DNA of 64,000 nt from Paludibacteraceae bacterium (GCA_024401645.1 JAKSKR010000009.1:23299-87298); one strand, 5' to 3'; positions 26,089 to 36,179 are shown, counted from the first letter of the stretch. A program made the numbers and translations. The notes: generated by a model from the sequence alone, not told the origin.

Positions 26089-26721
26089 ATGATACGCAAC
26101 CTTATTCTCGACTTGGGTATGGTCACCGTCCGCCTCGACATGCAGCGTTGCATTCGGGCTTTTAGGGCCTTGGGCATTAACGATGTTGACCAACAGATAA
26201 CCAACTGCCGCCAACATGGCATTTTCAATGGTATAGAACTGGGTTTAGTCACTACTGCCGATTTTCACAACCATGTGCGTGAGCATTACCAGTTGGCAGT
26301 GACCGACGAACAGATTGACGAGGCTTGGAATGCATTCATCCTCGATACGCCTATTGCCCTCCAACAACAGCTTTACCGCCTGCATCAGTCGTTCAATACG
26401 TACATTTTGAGCAATACCAATCAAATTCACTACGATTTTTGGGAACAAAAGTGCATGGGTGGCGAGGGTGGATACACGGTTGCGCAATGCTTCAACAAGT
26501 GCTACCTGTCAAACGACTTGCACTTGGCAAAACCCGACCCTGCAATATACAAGGCTGTACTTGCCGACTGCGGCGCTAAACCCGAAGAATGCCTTTACCT
26601 CGACGATAACGAGGCAAACGTGGCTGCGGCTCGCGAATTGGGGTGGAATGCCCTTGTGTCGGCAACGCCCGAACAGACTATGGAAATATTAACCCGCTTT
26701 GAACAAGGAGGTGCGTTATGA
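26089..26721 (+). CDS. HAD-superfamily phosphatase (YihX-like)
   Basis: The 210-residue cytoplasmic protein begins MIRNLILDLGMVTVRLD, a subfamily IA motif I in which the second aspartate is replaced by glycine (DLG), as in YihX and epoxide-hydrolase-like members. Motif II is YILSNTN, motif III the lysine in HLAKPDPAIY, motif IV YLDDNEANVAAA. YihX dephosphorylates glucose-1-phosphate; the substrate here is unknown. Its ATG directly follows the peptidase stop and its end overlaps the next gene by four bases, so all three are translationally coupled. Confidence 0.9.
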   Translation: MIRNLILDLGMVTVRLDMQRCIRAFRALGINDVDQQITNCRQHGIFNGIELGLVTTADFHNHVREHYQLAVTDEQIDEAWNAFILDTPIALQQQLYRLHQSFNTYILSNTNQIHYDFWEQKCMGGEGGYTVAQCFNKCYLSNDLHLAKPDPAIYKAVLADCGAKPEECLYLDDNEANVAAARELGWNALVSATPEQTMEILTRFEQGGAL

Positions 26722-27947
26722 CGATTAAACGACTAATTGGTTCTTTTTTGCTGATTTTATCGGTAATATCTGCCAATGCCCAAGTGAAAACCGGCATAGA
26801 CGTGTTGCAAGAAAATGGTTTTGCCTTGCTAGCCGGCAAAAGGGTAGGATTGTTGACCAATCCCACCGGTGTTGACCGAAACTTAAGGTCGACCATCGAC
26901 ATCCTTTACAGTGAACCTACCGTTAAACTCACCACACTTTTTGCTCCTGAACACGGTGTGCGTGGCGACGAGTATGCGGGCACAGTAGTAACAAACTCAA
27001 CCGATGCTACAACAGGATTGCCTGTTTACAGCCTACACGGCAAGTACAAGAAACCGACTGCAGAAATGTTGAAAAACGTCGATGTATTGGTCTACGACGT
27101 TCAAGATATTGGTTGCCGCTCTTATACCTTCATCAGCACGCTGGGCAAGATTATGGAGGCAGCTGCCGAACACAACAAGGAAGTAATGGTGCTTGACCGA
27201 CCAAACCCGTTGGGTGGTGAGAAGGTGGAGGGCTCGTTGGTGCGCGACGGCTTTTATTCCTTTGTCAGCCAGTTCAACATTCCTTACATTTATGGACTAA
27301 CCGTCGGTGAATTGGCTGGTTTAATCAATTCCGAGCGTCCGGTCGACAAGCGTTGCCGCCTAACCGTCATCCGCATGGATGGCTGGAAACGCAGCATGCT
27401 TTATCCCGAGACTGGTTTGCCTTGGGTGTTGACGTCTCCGCAAATTCCAACGCCCGAAGCAGCCATTGGTTACCCAATGTCTGGCATTGTGGGTGAACTG
27501 AATGCCATACAGATAGGCGTGGGCTACACCTTACCTTTCCAAGTGTTTGCAGCCGAGTGGATTGATGGTAACGTGTTGGCAAGAACCATGAATAACCTGA
27601 AATTGCCAGGATTGACATTCCGCCCAATCTCGTTTAAACCTTATTTTGGCATCAGCAACGGCAGACCGGTACACGGTGTGCAAGTTTATGTAACCGACTA
27701 TGCAAAGGCAAACCTAACCGAGGTACAGTGGTACATCGCCCAAGAATTACACCGCATTTATCCGTCTTACGATTTGTTTAAGTTGGGTAACCTAAAAAAC
27801 TATGCCATGTTCGACAACGTGTGCGGAACTAGTCAGATAAGACTCTTGCTAACGAAGAACTATAAGGCAAGCGATGTCCTTAAGGTTTGGAGGGCCGATG
27901 CCGAGGCTTTCAAGCAAAGGTCTGAACCCTACAAGTTGTACGAATAA
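26718..27947 (+). CDS. Exo-beta-N-acetylmuramidase-like protein (DUF1343, NamZ family)
   Basis: A signal peptide (FLLILSVISANAQ) exports a DUF1343 domain. The family pattern is clear: LAGKRVGLLTNPTGVDR, LFAPEHGVRG, VYDVQDIGCRSYTFIST, VLDRPNPLGG and an IPYIYGLTVGEL stretch. NamZ of Bacillus subtilis, of this family, removes terminal MurNAc from peptidoglycan fragments, implying cell-wall recycling or turnover in the periplasm. AAGGAGG lies just before the ATG, one of the best Shine-Dalgarno sites here, and the start overlaps the HAD stop (ATGA). The length of 409 residues is normal. Confidence 0.93.
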   Translation: MTIKRLIGSFLLILSVISANAQVKTGIDVLQENGFALLAGKRVGLLTNPTGVDRNLRSTIDILYSEPTVKLTTLFAPEHGVRGDEYAGTVVTNSTDATTGLPVYSLHGKYKKPTAEMLKNVDVLVYDVQDIGCRSYTFISTLGKIMEAAAEHNKEVMVLDRPNPLGGEKVEGSLVRDGFYSFVSQFNIPYIYGLTVGELAGLINSERPVDKRCRLTVIRMDGWKRSMLYPETGLPWVLTSPQIPTPEAAIGYPMSGIVGELNAIQIGVGYTLPFQVFAAEWIDGNVLARTMNNLKLPGLTFRPISFKPYFGISNGRPVHGVQVYVTDYAKANLTEVQWYIAQELHRIYPSYDLFKLGNLKNYAMFDNVCGTSQIRLLLTKNYKASDVLKVWRADAEAFKQRSEPYKLYE

Positions 27948-27983
27948 AATTTTCCATTAAATCGTTGTTTTTGCTCATTTCTT

Positions 27984-28820
27984 ATGAAAGTTGAAGGTGT
28001 TGGTCTCGTGTTGGAAGGTGGTGGCATGCGTTGCGTGTTTAGCGCTGGCGTGCTCGACTATTTTATGGATCACGATATTGAGTTCCCTTACGTAGCTGGC
28101 GTTAGTGGCGGTGCTTGCACAGCACTCTGCTATCTGGCTAAACAGCCACGCCGACAGAAACAGTGTTTCATCGACCTCTACGAAAAGTACCATTACATTG
28201 GTATCAAGAACTTTATAACCAAACGTAACTTTTTCGACCTCGATATGGTGGTCGAAGAGTTTGGTACCACCATTATACCATTCGATTTCGAAACCTACTT
28301 TAACAATCCTATTGAGTGCGAGGTGGTTGCCAGTAACTGCTTGACCGGTGAAGCCGACTATTTTGACGAACGTAAGTCGCCAAAACGACTTATGCAGATT
28401 GCCAAGGCATCTTGTTCGGTGCCTGTCGTTACCCGTAAGCAGTACGTCGATGGCGTGCCTTACCTCGATGGCGGCATTTCCGATCCTGTTCCGCTTTTCC
28501 GTGCCATTTCTAAAGGCTATAAGCGCAATGTGGTGGTCTTGACGCGCAATGCGGGCCGCCGTAGTCCGTTTACCAACATCCCCATTCCACCGGGTATTTT
28601 CGGTAGGGAAATCACCAAGAAGATGCGTTACCGTGGCCGCGACTACAACAACCTGATGAAGGTAATAGAAGAAAAGGCTGCAAGTGGCGAGGTACTGGTC
28701 ATTCAACCACAGAAGAAGTTAAAAGTTAGCGCCGTGGAACGCAACATTGACCGCTTGCGTGAACTCTACGAAGAAGGCTACGAATGTGCAAAGGCTATTC
28801 ATGCCTATTTAGGTATTTAA
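27984..28820 (+). CDS. Patatin-like phospholipase
   Basis: The N-terminus has the oxyanion-hole motif EGGGMR and the nucleophile elbow GVSGG (GxSxG). The catalytic aspartate lies in YLDGGISDPVP near residue 165. No signal peptide is visible, so it is cytoplasmic or peripheral. At 278 residues it is like the RssA/YjjU group of bacterial patatins, which hydrolyse acyl chains from lipids. It follows the muramidase gene by 36 bases and may be the last gene of the tubulin-like operon. Physiological substrate unknown. Confidence 0.92.
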   Translation: MKVEGVGLVLEGGGMRCVFSAGVLDYFMDHDIEFPYVAGVSGGACTALCYLAKQPRRQKQCFIDLYEKYHYIGIKNFITKRNFFDLDMVVEEFGTTIIPFDFETYFNNPIECEVVASNCLTGEADYFDERKSPKRLMQIAKASCSVPVVTRKQYVDGVPYLDGGISDPVPLFRAISKGYKRNVVVLTRNAGRRSPFTNIPIPPGIFGREITKKMRYRGRDYNNLMKVIEEKAASGEVLVIQPQKKLKVSAVERNIDRLRELYEEGYECAKAIHAYLGI

Positions 28821-28987
28821 GGTACACCCTGTGTGGTTGTTAAACCCGTCAGGACAGACAAATTAGCCTATTTACTTTTCTATCTGTATTTTTCTTTTTA
28901 AATTTATGACGTTATATTGGGGTAGTGGGATTTTTTTAGTTGCTTTATGCCCCAAACTAATAAACGCGTTACTGCATAGATTTTATA

Positions 28988-31900
28988 ATGAACACGATAA
29001 AACTACAGATGAAAACCTTGGCACTAGGAATCTCGGCGCTTATGCTGTCTTTTTCTGCGGCTGCGGAAAAGCGGATGAGTTTCGAGAATTATTCTACTGC
29101 GCAGGGCTTAAGCTCGAGCCAGATTTATTCCCTAGGGCAAGACTCTATGGGCCACATTTGGGTGGGTACGGGTTTCGGCTTGAATCGTTTCGATGGTACC
29201 GTATTTAAACCATTCCTTAAGAAAGACTATCCCGAAGTGTACCGCAACGACATCAGCCATTTGGCTTGTATGCCAAACGGCCAGATAATGGTTGGCGGTG
29301 GCAACGGATTCCTAGTGGCTTATGACGAGAAAATTGACCGTTTCACCGACGTGTCGCCCGAAAACTATGCCACTACATACCAGAAATCGGTAACATGCTT
29401 TTCTTCCGATAAGCAGGGTGAATTCTACATTTCCACCTCTAACGGTATTTATGTCTATTCTGAAGCGCAAAAGCGCTTTATTCACGATACACCGCTTTAT
29501 AAGGCTACAGATGCCTCGTCGGTCGACTTCGATGTAATCGACTCAAAGCACCGTCATTGGATCATTTCTCAATCTTCGCTAAAGGTATTGGCTGCCGATG
29601 GTAAACAGATTTATTCGTTTACAACGTCGAACAACATGCAGCAGTCCATCATTCCGTCGCTGCTTCAGGTTAACGACGATTTGTTCATGTCTTACGGTAT
29701 TGCCGACCGTTTGACCTATTTTAGGTCTAACCCCGATGGAACCATCAGTTTCGATGGCTACGTCATGTTGCCTTTCCACAATATTCGTGGAATGGCAAAG
29801 GATAAGAAGGGTTGTTACTGGTTTGCAACCGATGGCGATGGTTTATGGATGTCGGAAAAACAACCGCTGAAAATTGAAGATTTCCAGAAGGTGTTGCCTT
29901 TCGGTGTAAATGACGAAAATTTCAGCAAACTCTATTCCGTTCTGGTCGACAAGGCTGGCGATTTGTGGGTGGGCTCACAGAACTCTGGTCTGTGGTGCTT
30001 GCGCTTGAGCAACAACAAGGCCATTTTTACGGCTACCGAGTTGGGTATGTCTACCTGCTTGGCTTCTGGCTTTGCCGAACTGGGTCCTGGCAGACACTTG
30101 GTGGCTAGCGACGGTATTGGTATCTACTCTTATAACGATCAAACTTTGGCACCGGTTCTCTATGGCAATTCGGTGGGTTTGACCAACAAGAATATCACAT
30201 CGGTAATTAACGATGGAAAGGGTAAGATTTGGGCAACTACTTGGGGTGGCGGCCTTTTCTCTTCCGACGTCAACAACGTTCGTTTCTCGCCCGTAACGTT
30301 TAATGGCATCAGTTCGCCACGCATCAATCTTTTTAATATTGTCTGCTTGTCGAATGGCGACTATTGGGTGTGTGCAGGTGGCGAAGGTATCTACATCTTG
30401 CACGATGGGGTTTGGAGCCTGAAGATTCTTCAGCACCCGAACTATGGTCCTGACCCGGACCGTTGGCCATACTTTACGGTGGAAGTTAGCCCGACCGTTC
30501 GCTGGATTGTGACTTCTACAACCGTTTGGATCGACAACAATGGGGTGGTTGCACCAATTAAGGCGGGTTACCATGGTAACAGAAAAGACTGCATGGTGTC
30601 TATTGAAGACTTGTGCGTGGTGCCAAACCAAGGTGTGTTGGCAGCAACCAACAGCGGAATTTACCTCTTCTCGCCCGACGGCACCTCATTCTCCCGACTG
30701 GAATATTGCCCGATAAATGCCTATTCATCGGTTATTATGTCACCCGATGGTTCTATCTGGGCATCTGGGGCAGAAGGCATCTTGAAGGTCGACTTGAAGA
30801 ATAAGAAGGCAATACCTTATCCGTTCGATTTCAGTTCAAAGGGGCAGAACTTCTTCTATCACCGTTCAAAGTCCATTGACTATAATGGACGCATATTCTT
30901 CGGTAATCGCGAAGGTTTCTTTAGTTTCCAACCTTCGTTAAATGACGTCAATATGTCTGTCGGACACGTTGGTGTCTCTCGTATCAACATTAACGACGAG
31001 CCTTTGACTTTTGCTTACCAAGATAGCACGAAGGCCGATTCGGAAATCATTGCCTACCTGAATGGCAAGAAACGTGGAACGTGGCGTATGAACGGAAACG
31101 GCGGTAGCCTCGATTTGCGCCATGGCGAAACCAACATAGATGTCCAGTTCGATGTTGTCGATTTCAACGAGTGTCCAACGCGTCTTTACTATAGGGTGAA
31201 AGGCTTGAACGATATGTGGACACTATTGCCGTCGGACAAGGGTTTCGTCATTAGCTACTTGCCATCGGGCAGTTACGAACTTGAGTTGGCATCGTTAGGT
31301 AATGCAGGTGTTGATGAAAAGGTTATCTTCTCGCTCGAACTTAACGTGTTGCCGCCTTGGTGGAACACCTGGTGGTTCTACTTGTTGGTGTTTGCCTTTG
31401 TTTGTTCGGTTATCTACTGGAAATACCGCTCCATTCAGCGCGAGAATGCACTCTTGCAACAGAAGGTAGATGAACGTACTGCCGAGTTGAGACAGTCGAA
31501 CCAACTCATCGAGAAACGTAATGCCGAGTTGAATAAGGTGTTGAGCTACAAAGACCGCCTAATTGCTGTGGTAGCACACGACCTAAAGAATCCGATGTTC
31601 GCCATTGTTGGTGCCCTTGAAGGACTGTTGCGTAACGAAAAGTCCATTTCATCGGCCGATCGACAAAAGGTGGTGACCGACGTTTTGGGTAGCGCACGTA
31701 CCTTGCAGACCGAAATGAGCAAGTTGTTGGCTTGGGCAACCTCTAGCCAAGACGACATTGAGTACCGTCCATCTAATACCGACATCTCTAAAATTATCGA
31801 TAACGACATGGCCCTTCTTAAGGCAACTGCCGATGGAAAGGGCGTTCGTTTGGTTTCCGACGTGGACGTTCGTAACTACTGCTACGTCGATGCACGCATG

Positions 31901-33160
31901 GTCAGCACTGTTATTCGTAACCTTATTGGTAACAGCATTAAGTTCACACCATCTGGCAAGTCGGTTACCCTAAAGGCATGGCAAGAAGACAAGTTCGTCA
32001 AGTTGCAGATTGCAGACGAGGGTGTAGGTATGAGTGCCGAGAAACTGAAAGAGCTGCAATCGGAAGGCCGACACACGTCTACCGACGGTACCGGTGGTGA
32101 AAAGGGTACCGGTTTGGGTATTGGCATTGTGCGCGACTATGTGTTGCAAAACAACGGAACCATCGATATTTCAAGCAAGTTGAACGAGGGTACGACCACA
32201 ACCATCACCTTACCGCTTGCCGAAACGGAAATTGTAGAAAGCCAGTTGTCGGCTGTCGACACGGTTCCAGAGTTTGAAGTCGACACCGAACTAATGGCGG
32301 GCAATACCATCTTGGTGGTTGATGACGATCCGCTCATTTGCCAAAACATTAAGGGTATGCTCGATGCCTACGTCAATGTATTGGTGGCAAACAACGGACG
32401 CCAAGCCCTTGAAATGTTGGCACAAAACACGGTCGACATTGTGGTGAGCGACGTTGAAATGCCTGTAATGAACGGTATTGACATGAGTATGGAGTTGGTA
32501 AAGAACGAGAACTTGAATCATATTCCTATCTTGTTCCTTTCAGCCAAGAGTTCTGAAAGCGACCGCTTACTCGGTTTGCTGACAGGTGCCATCGACTATA
32601 TACCAAAGCCGTTCAGCCAAAACGAGTTGCTCATTAAGCTGAACAACATCTTGTCGCTTCGTCAGAAGCAGCAGCAACGTTTGTTGACCGAACACATCAT
32701 TTCATCGGGCAACGATGTTAAAGAGGAAAAAGAAGACGCTGTTGAAGAAACAGAAATTGAAAATGTCGATTTAACCGATGATAGCGATGCTGAAAAAGCA
32801 GCGCCAACCGTTGAAAAGGGCGAGCAGAAAATCGATAAGATGAATCCGCTCTTGCAGCAGATGCTTCAAATCATCGAAAAGAACTATACCGACAGCGACT
32901 ACTCGGTTGAACGCCTAGCCGAAGATATGTGTATGACTAAAATTACACTTTACCGTCGCGTTAAGACCTTGTCGGGACAGAGTCCTGTTGAGTTGCTGAA
33001 CGAGTACCGCTTGCGCAAGGCTATGGCATTGCTTAAGGAGGGCTCTACACCGGTTGGCGACGTGGCATTTCAGGTTGGTTTCTCTGACCATGCTTACTTT
33101 ACGCGCCGTTTCCGCCAGTTCTTCGGAAAGGCTCCAAGCTCGGTGAAATCGGGCAATTAA
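28988..33160 (+). CDS. Hybrid two-component regulator (propeller, kinase, receiver, AraC)
   Basis: A signal peptide (about residues 1-25; an ATG at 29009 also fits) exports two propeller-type sensor modules (repeats such as MGHIWVGTGFGLNRFDG and GDLWVGSQNSGLW). A Y_Y_Y-type domain (YRVKGLNDMWTLLP) ends before the membrane helix near residue 795. The cytoplasmic part holds HisKA (phospho-acceptor His864 in VAHDLKNP), an ATPase domain (DEGVGMS and GTGLGIGI) and a receiver with Asp1155 in VSDVEMP. An AraC helix-turn-helix completes it (VERLAEDM and VAFQVGFSDHAYFTRRF). Such regulators sense oligosaccharides and control nearby polysaccharide genes; the adjacent GH30-like gene is the obvious target. 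Confidence 0.96.
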   Translation: MNTIKLQMKTLALGISALMLSFSAAAEKRMSFENYSTAQGLSSSQIYSLGQDSMGHIWVGTGFGLNRFDGTVFKPFLKKDYPEVYRNDISHLACMPNGQIMVGGGNGFLVAYDEKIDRFTDVSPENYATTYQKSVTCFSSDKQGEFYISTSNGIYVYSEAQKRFIHDTPLYKATDASSVDFDVIDSKHRHWIISQSSLKVLAADGKQIYSFTTSNNMQQSIIPSLLQVNDDLFMSYGIADRLTYFRSNPDGTISFDGYVMLPFHNIRGMAKDKKGCYWFATDGDGLWMSEKQPLKIEDFQKVLPFGVNDENFSKLYSVLVDKAGDLWVGSQNSGLWCLRLSNNKAIFTATELGMSTCLASGFAELGPGRHLVASDGIGIYSYNDQTLAPVLYGNSVGLTNKNITSVINDGKGKIWATTWGGGLFSSDVNNVRFSPVTFNGISSPRINLFNIVCLSNGDYWVCAGGEGIYILHDGVWSLKILQHPNYGPDPDRWPYFTVEVSPTVRWIVTSTTVWIDNNGVVAPIKAGYHGNRKDCMVSIEDLCVVPNQGVLAATNSGIYLFSPDGTSFSRLEYCPINAYSSVIMSPDGSIWASGAEGILKVDLKNKKAIPYPFDFSSKGQNFFYHRSKSIDYNGRIFFGNREGFFSFQPSLNDVNMSVGHVGVSRININDEPLTFAYQDSTKADSEIIAYLNGKKRGTWRMNGNGGSLDLRHGETNIDVQFDVVDFNECPTRLYYRVKGLNDMWTLLPSDKGFVISYLPSGSYELELASLGNAGVDEKVIFSLELNVLPPWWNTWWFYLLVFAFVCSVIYWKYRSIQRENALLQQKVDERTAELRQSNQLIEKRNAELNKVLSYKDRLIAVVAHDLKNPMFAIVGALEGLLRNEKSISSADRQKVVTDVLGSARTLQTEMSKLLAWATSSQDDIEYRPSNTDISKIIDNDMALLKATADGKGVRLVSDVDVRNYCYVDARMVSTVIRNLIGNSIKFTPSGKSVTLKAWQEDKFVKLQIADEGVGMSAEKLKELQSEGRHTSTDGTGGEKGTGLGIGIVRDYVLQNNGTIDISSKLNEGTTTTITLPLAETEIVESQLSAVDTVPEFEVDTELMAGNTILVVDDDPLICQNIKGMLDAYVNVLVANNGRQALEMLAQNTVDIVVSDVEMPVMNGIDMSMELVKNENLNHIPILFLSAKSSESDRLLGLLTGAIDYIPKPFSQNELLIKLNNILSLRQKQQQRLLTEHIISSGNDVKEEKEDAVEETEIENVDLTDDSDAEKAAPTVEKGEQKIDKMNPLLQQMLQIIEKNYTDSDYSVERLAEDMCMTKITLYRRVKTLSGQSPVELLNEYRLRKAMALLKEGSTPVGDVAFQVGFSDHAYFTRRFRQFFGKAPSSVKSGN

Positions 33161-33190
33161 GGAAATTTTTCACGTAAATAATACAGCTTC

Positions 33191-33228
33191 AGGTTCCTAG
33201 ATGATAATTTCTCTGGGAACCTTTTTTA
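33191..33228 (+). terminator. Intrinsic terminator of the hybrid regulator gene
   Basis: AGGTTCC and GGAACCT arms, followed by TTTTTTATTTTTT, 30 bases past the stop codon. Confidence 0.75.
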
Positions 33229-33260
33229 TTTTTTGTTATACAACCTAGCAGAATTATTGT

Positions 33261-33268
33261 TATATTTG
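33261..33268 (+). promoter_or_regulatory. -7 promoter box of the GH30-like gene
   Basis: TATATTTG fits TAnnTTTG about 65 bases upstream of the ATG at 33333. The nearest TTTG is 25 bases upstream, longer than ideal. Confidence 0.4.
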
Positions 33269-33332
33269 AAGATGTTATCTGGTTGATAACACTTTCGTTA
33301 CGTTTCTATTTACACTTGGATTGATAAACTAC

Positions 33333-36047
33333 ATGAACCGTTACTTGTTAAATAAGGTCCTAAAAGGTTTTATGCTGTGCTTGCCATTGGTGGCAGGAAC
33401 GGCAGAGGCTGCTATACCTGCAACGGTGAATGTTTACCCCGATGAAAAGGGTCAAAAGGTAGGTGGCATAGGTGGTGGCATTGTCTATTACCAAGACTGG
33501 TTGACCAACCACCCATACCGCGATGCTGTTCTAGATACTTTGTTCAATGGATTGGGCATTTCTTGCTTGAGAATGGGCAACTGGGCCATTGAAGATATAG
33601 AATCTGATAATGTTGTCGTAAATAACGATGCCATCATTTACAAGGCTGCCAAGGAACGTTGTGGCGAAGACCTGAAGGTTCTAATGTCTTCGTGGACACC
33701 GCCTGCTTCTCTCAAAGCTTGTAATAGCCGAAATGGTTCTAACTATCAGGGTAAGGCTTCACTTAAGAAGGTGTGGGGACAGTTCGTTTACGACGATTAT
33801 GGAAAATGGTGGCAAGAATCGCTACAACGTTACCACAATGTTGGCGTTTTCCCCGATTTCATCTCTATTCAGAATGAACCCGATTGTGACCCCGAAAGTT
33901 ATGCATGTATGATGCTTAACCCAACCGAAACCCCCGACGTGGCTTCTTATTCGAAGGCATTGGCGGCTGTTTACGGCAACGTTAGCAAAATGGAACATGC
34001 TCCCAAGTTCGTAGGTCCTGAAAATTTGGGTATTGGTTGGAATCAGACACAAGACTACACTAGAACCCTCGATAAAAGGATGATTTCTGGCTATGCATTC
34101 CACTACTACCACAGTGGGGTAAACGGTAACGACCGTTATAGCCATCCTAACGAATTCATCGAATCTATGCGTGGCTTGGCAACCGACTTGGCAGACAAGC
34201 CAATGTTCATGACCGAGAATTCGCAGTTGCGCAAGAGCGAACCTATCGACGGTATGTATACCGCTTGGTTCATTGCTAATGCGTTCAATATTAACAAGGT
34301 TTCCTACTATACTCATTGGAACCTCATTTGGGGTACCACCAACGATGGTTGCATTACCTTGCAGAAGTGGGATTCGGTTTATGCTCAACCATACGATAAG
34401 GGTTTCCGCGTAAATACCGAATACCATGGTCTTCGTCATTTCTCGAAGTTTGTGCGTCCGGGCATGAATGTCATTGGTACTTGGGCAACCAACAACCAGA
34501 TGACGACTTGCGGTTTCATGATGCCAGACAGCTCGGCATTCACCGTCGTAATCATTAACCAGGGCGATAAGGAATTGGCAGTAGACCAAGACCTTGATCT
34601 CGATTCTACGGCTTACACTTCGCAAGTTGTATTGTCGGTTCCAGAAAAGGGTATTTTTAGTAACGATCTGGGCGCCTATAAGGGTGCCGTTACCATGCCT
34701 GCACACAGTATCGTAACCATTGCCTATAAAAAGATTACCCACGTTAAGGCGCCTTATTACATATTCGCGTATAACGAAGATGAACACGACAGTTCGTGGA
34801 ACAATGTAAATAATTGGACACCTTCCTATCTACCTTGGTCAACCGATACTATTATCTTAAGAAAAGGCGATTGCAAGGTTGGTGACATTAAACACGAGGC
34901 TCCTATCACCATCGAGCCCGAGGCTTGCATGATTTTGACCGGTAATGTCGACATTGCATCTACTTTGACCTTGAATGGCGGTTCATCGGTTCGTGTGGCT
35001 GACTATGATGCCGATTATACATTAAGTTGCGATAGCATACATATTACGCAACCAGCCAACATTGTTATTGGTGGTGAATTGAGCCGTTTGACGCTAAATA
35101 CTCCGATTTCAACGGAGGCAACTGTTCAAAAGGTTGGTCCGGGCCGCTTGCGTTTGGCTGTTTCAAATCCGAACTTGATTGGTGATTTCAAGTTGCGCGA
35201 TGGGGCAGTAGAAGTTGCTACTTCCTTACCTTTTGGCGAGACGGAAGTGGAAGTGATGGGTAAAGGCCAATTGGTTATAGATAGCTTGTGCAGCATAACC
35301 CGACTGATGTTGCAGTCCGATTCTACTATTTGTCTAAACCACAATCTAGTGGTTAAGAATTTGGCTTTGGGTGGCATTTGGTTGCCTAATGGTGTTTACA
35401 CGAAGAACGACTATCCGAACTTCATAAAGGGCGATTCTGCCATTTATGTAAACCATCCTTATCCGGTTATTGTTAAGAAAGGTGGCGACAGCATTCAAAC
35501 CATTCAGCAAGACTCTGCAATTATCGATATTCAGTACACTTGGGAATATGCCGATTATGTGGATGTAGATTGGAATCCACACCAGCCAGATGGTTTGTCG
35601 GTTGATGTTGTTTACGAAGAACAGACCGTCTATTTCAGTGGTGCACCATCCGAGTCTGGCGACTTTGCTTATTCGGTAAGCAGTGTAAGCATTGAAGACA
35701 GTGTCTTCGTACAGAACGGCTTGCTTTCGGTTATTGCTAGAGCAGAAGATGAAGATACTACAAGCCTAATGTCTTCAGTTAATACTATGGCCGATGTCAT
35801 TATGCTTGCCGTTAGTCCTAATCCGGTTTCCGAAGGCCAAAAGGCAACATTGACCTATAATGGAACAAGGGCCGATAATGTGACCATTGCTATAAAAACC
35901 CCTTCTGGAGTTGAAATGGGTGTGGTAGAGACAGAGGTTGCTGCCGGTAGAAACAGCATTACCTTGCCAAATCTTCCTGTAGGCGTCTACATGGTTACGG
36001 TTAAACATTCCTACGGAATGTCTACATTAAAGCTTCTGGTGCGATAA
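33333..36047 (+). CDS. Secreted GH30-like glycoside hydrolase with T9SS tail
   Basis: The open frame begins at a TTG (33321); I use ATG 33333, which gives a standard signal peptide (FMLCLPLVAGTAEA). The catalytic domain follows the GH30 pattern: VGGIGGGIVYYQDWL, LMSSWTPPASLK, the acid/base Glu182 in ISIQNEPDCDP and the nucleophile Glu295 in MTENSQL. This suggests activity on xylan or a related beta-glycan. From about residue 490 to 710 a beta-helix-like, autotransporter-type region follows. The last about 80 residues (VSPNPVSEGQ to TLKLLVR) are a T9SS type A sorting domain. It probably reaches the cell surface under control of the upstream regulator. Confidence 0.9.
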   Translation: MNRYLLNKVLKGFMLCLPLVAGTAEAAIPATVNVYPDEKGQKVGGIGGGIVYYQDWLTNHPYRDAVLDTLFNGLGISCLRMGNWAIEDIESDNVVVNNDAIIYKAAKERCGEDLKVLMSSWTPPASLKACNSRNGSNYQGKASLKKVWGQFVYDDYGKWWQESLQRYHNVGVFPDFISIQNEPDCDPESYACMMLNPTETPDVASYSKALAAVYGNVSKMEHAPKFVGPENLGIGWNQTQDYTRTLDKRMISGYAFHYYHSGVNGNDRYSHPNEFIESMRGLATDLADKPMFMTENSQLRKSEPIDGMYTAWFIANAFNINKVSYYTHWNLIWGTTNDGCITLQKWDSVYAQPYDKGFRVNTEYHGLRHFSKFVRPGMNVIGTWATNNQMTTCGFMMPDSSAFTVVIINQGDKELAVDQDLDLDSTAYTSQVVLSVPEKGIFSNDLGAYKGAVTMPAHSIVTIAYKKITHVKAPYYIFAYNEDEHDSSWNNVNNWTPSYLPWSTDTIILRKGDCKVGDIKHEAPITIEPEACMILTGNVDIASTLTLNGGSSVRVADYDADYTLSCDSIHITQPANIVIGGELSRLTLNTPISTEATVQKVGPGRLRLAVSNPNLIGDFKLRDGAVEVATSLPFGETEVEVMGKGQLVIDSLCSITRLMLQSDSTICLNHNLVVKNLALGGIWLPNGVYTKNDYPNFIKGDSAIYVNHPYPVIVKKGGDSIQTIQQDSAIIDIQYTWEYADYVDVDWNPHQPDGLSVDVVYEEQTVYFSGAPSESGDFAYSVSSVSIEDSVFVQNGLLSVIARAEDEDTTSLMSSVNTMADVIMLAVSPNPVSEGQKATLTYNGTRADNVTIAIKTPSGVEMGVVETEVAAGRNSITLPNLPVGVYMVTVKHSYGMSTLKLLVR

Positions 36048-36068
36048 AAACACACAAATAAGTGCTAT

Positions 36069-36105
36069 AACGAGACATGGCTTGGCTGTGTCTCGTTTTT
36101 TATTT
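36069..36105 (+). terminator. Intrinsic terminator of the GH30-like gene
   Basis: AACGAGACA and TGTCTCGTT arms followed by TTTTTTATTT, about 20 bases after the stop. Confidence 0.85.
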
Positions 36106-36146
36106 GTGCCTTTAGGCCTAAACTTCTGAAATTTGTCGCTTGATTG

Positions 36147-36154
36147 TAGTTCTT
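36147..36154. repeat. Left 8-bp target-site duplication
   Basis: TAGTTCTT directly precedes the left inverted repeat of the insertion sequence and is repeated exactly at 37359-37366. Confidence 0.85.
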
Positions 36155-36158
36155 GGCC

Positions 36159-36179
36159 TAAAGGACATTTTTTAGGATA
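36159..36179 (+). repeat. Left terminal inverted repeat (core)
   Basis: TAAAGGACA, a T-rich centre, then TTTAGGATA; the reverse complement of the right end with about three mismatches. Confidence 0.85.

Noticed and set aside
28906..29208. Plus-strand open frame overlapping the start of the hybrid regulator
   Set aside because: Out of frame with the regulator, most of it overlaps the signal-peptide coding region; no independent support.
33822..34787. 321-codon minus-strand open frame inside the GH30-like gene
   Set aside because: Antisense shadow; the sense frame has catalytic motifs and a signal peptide.
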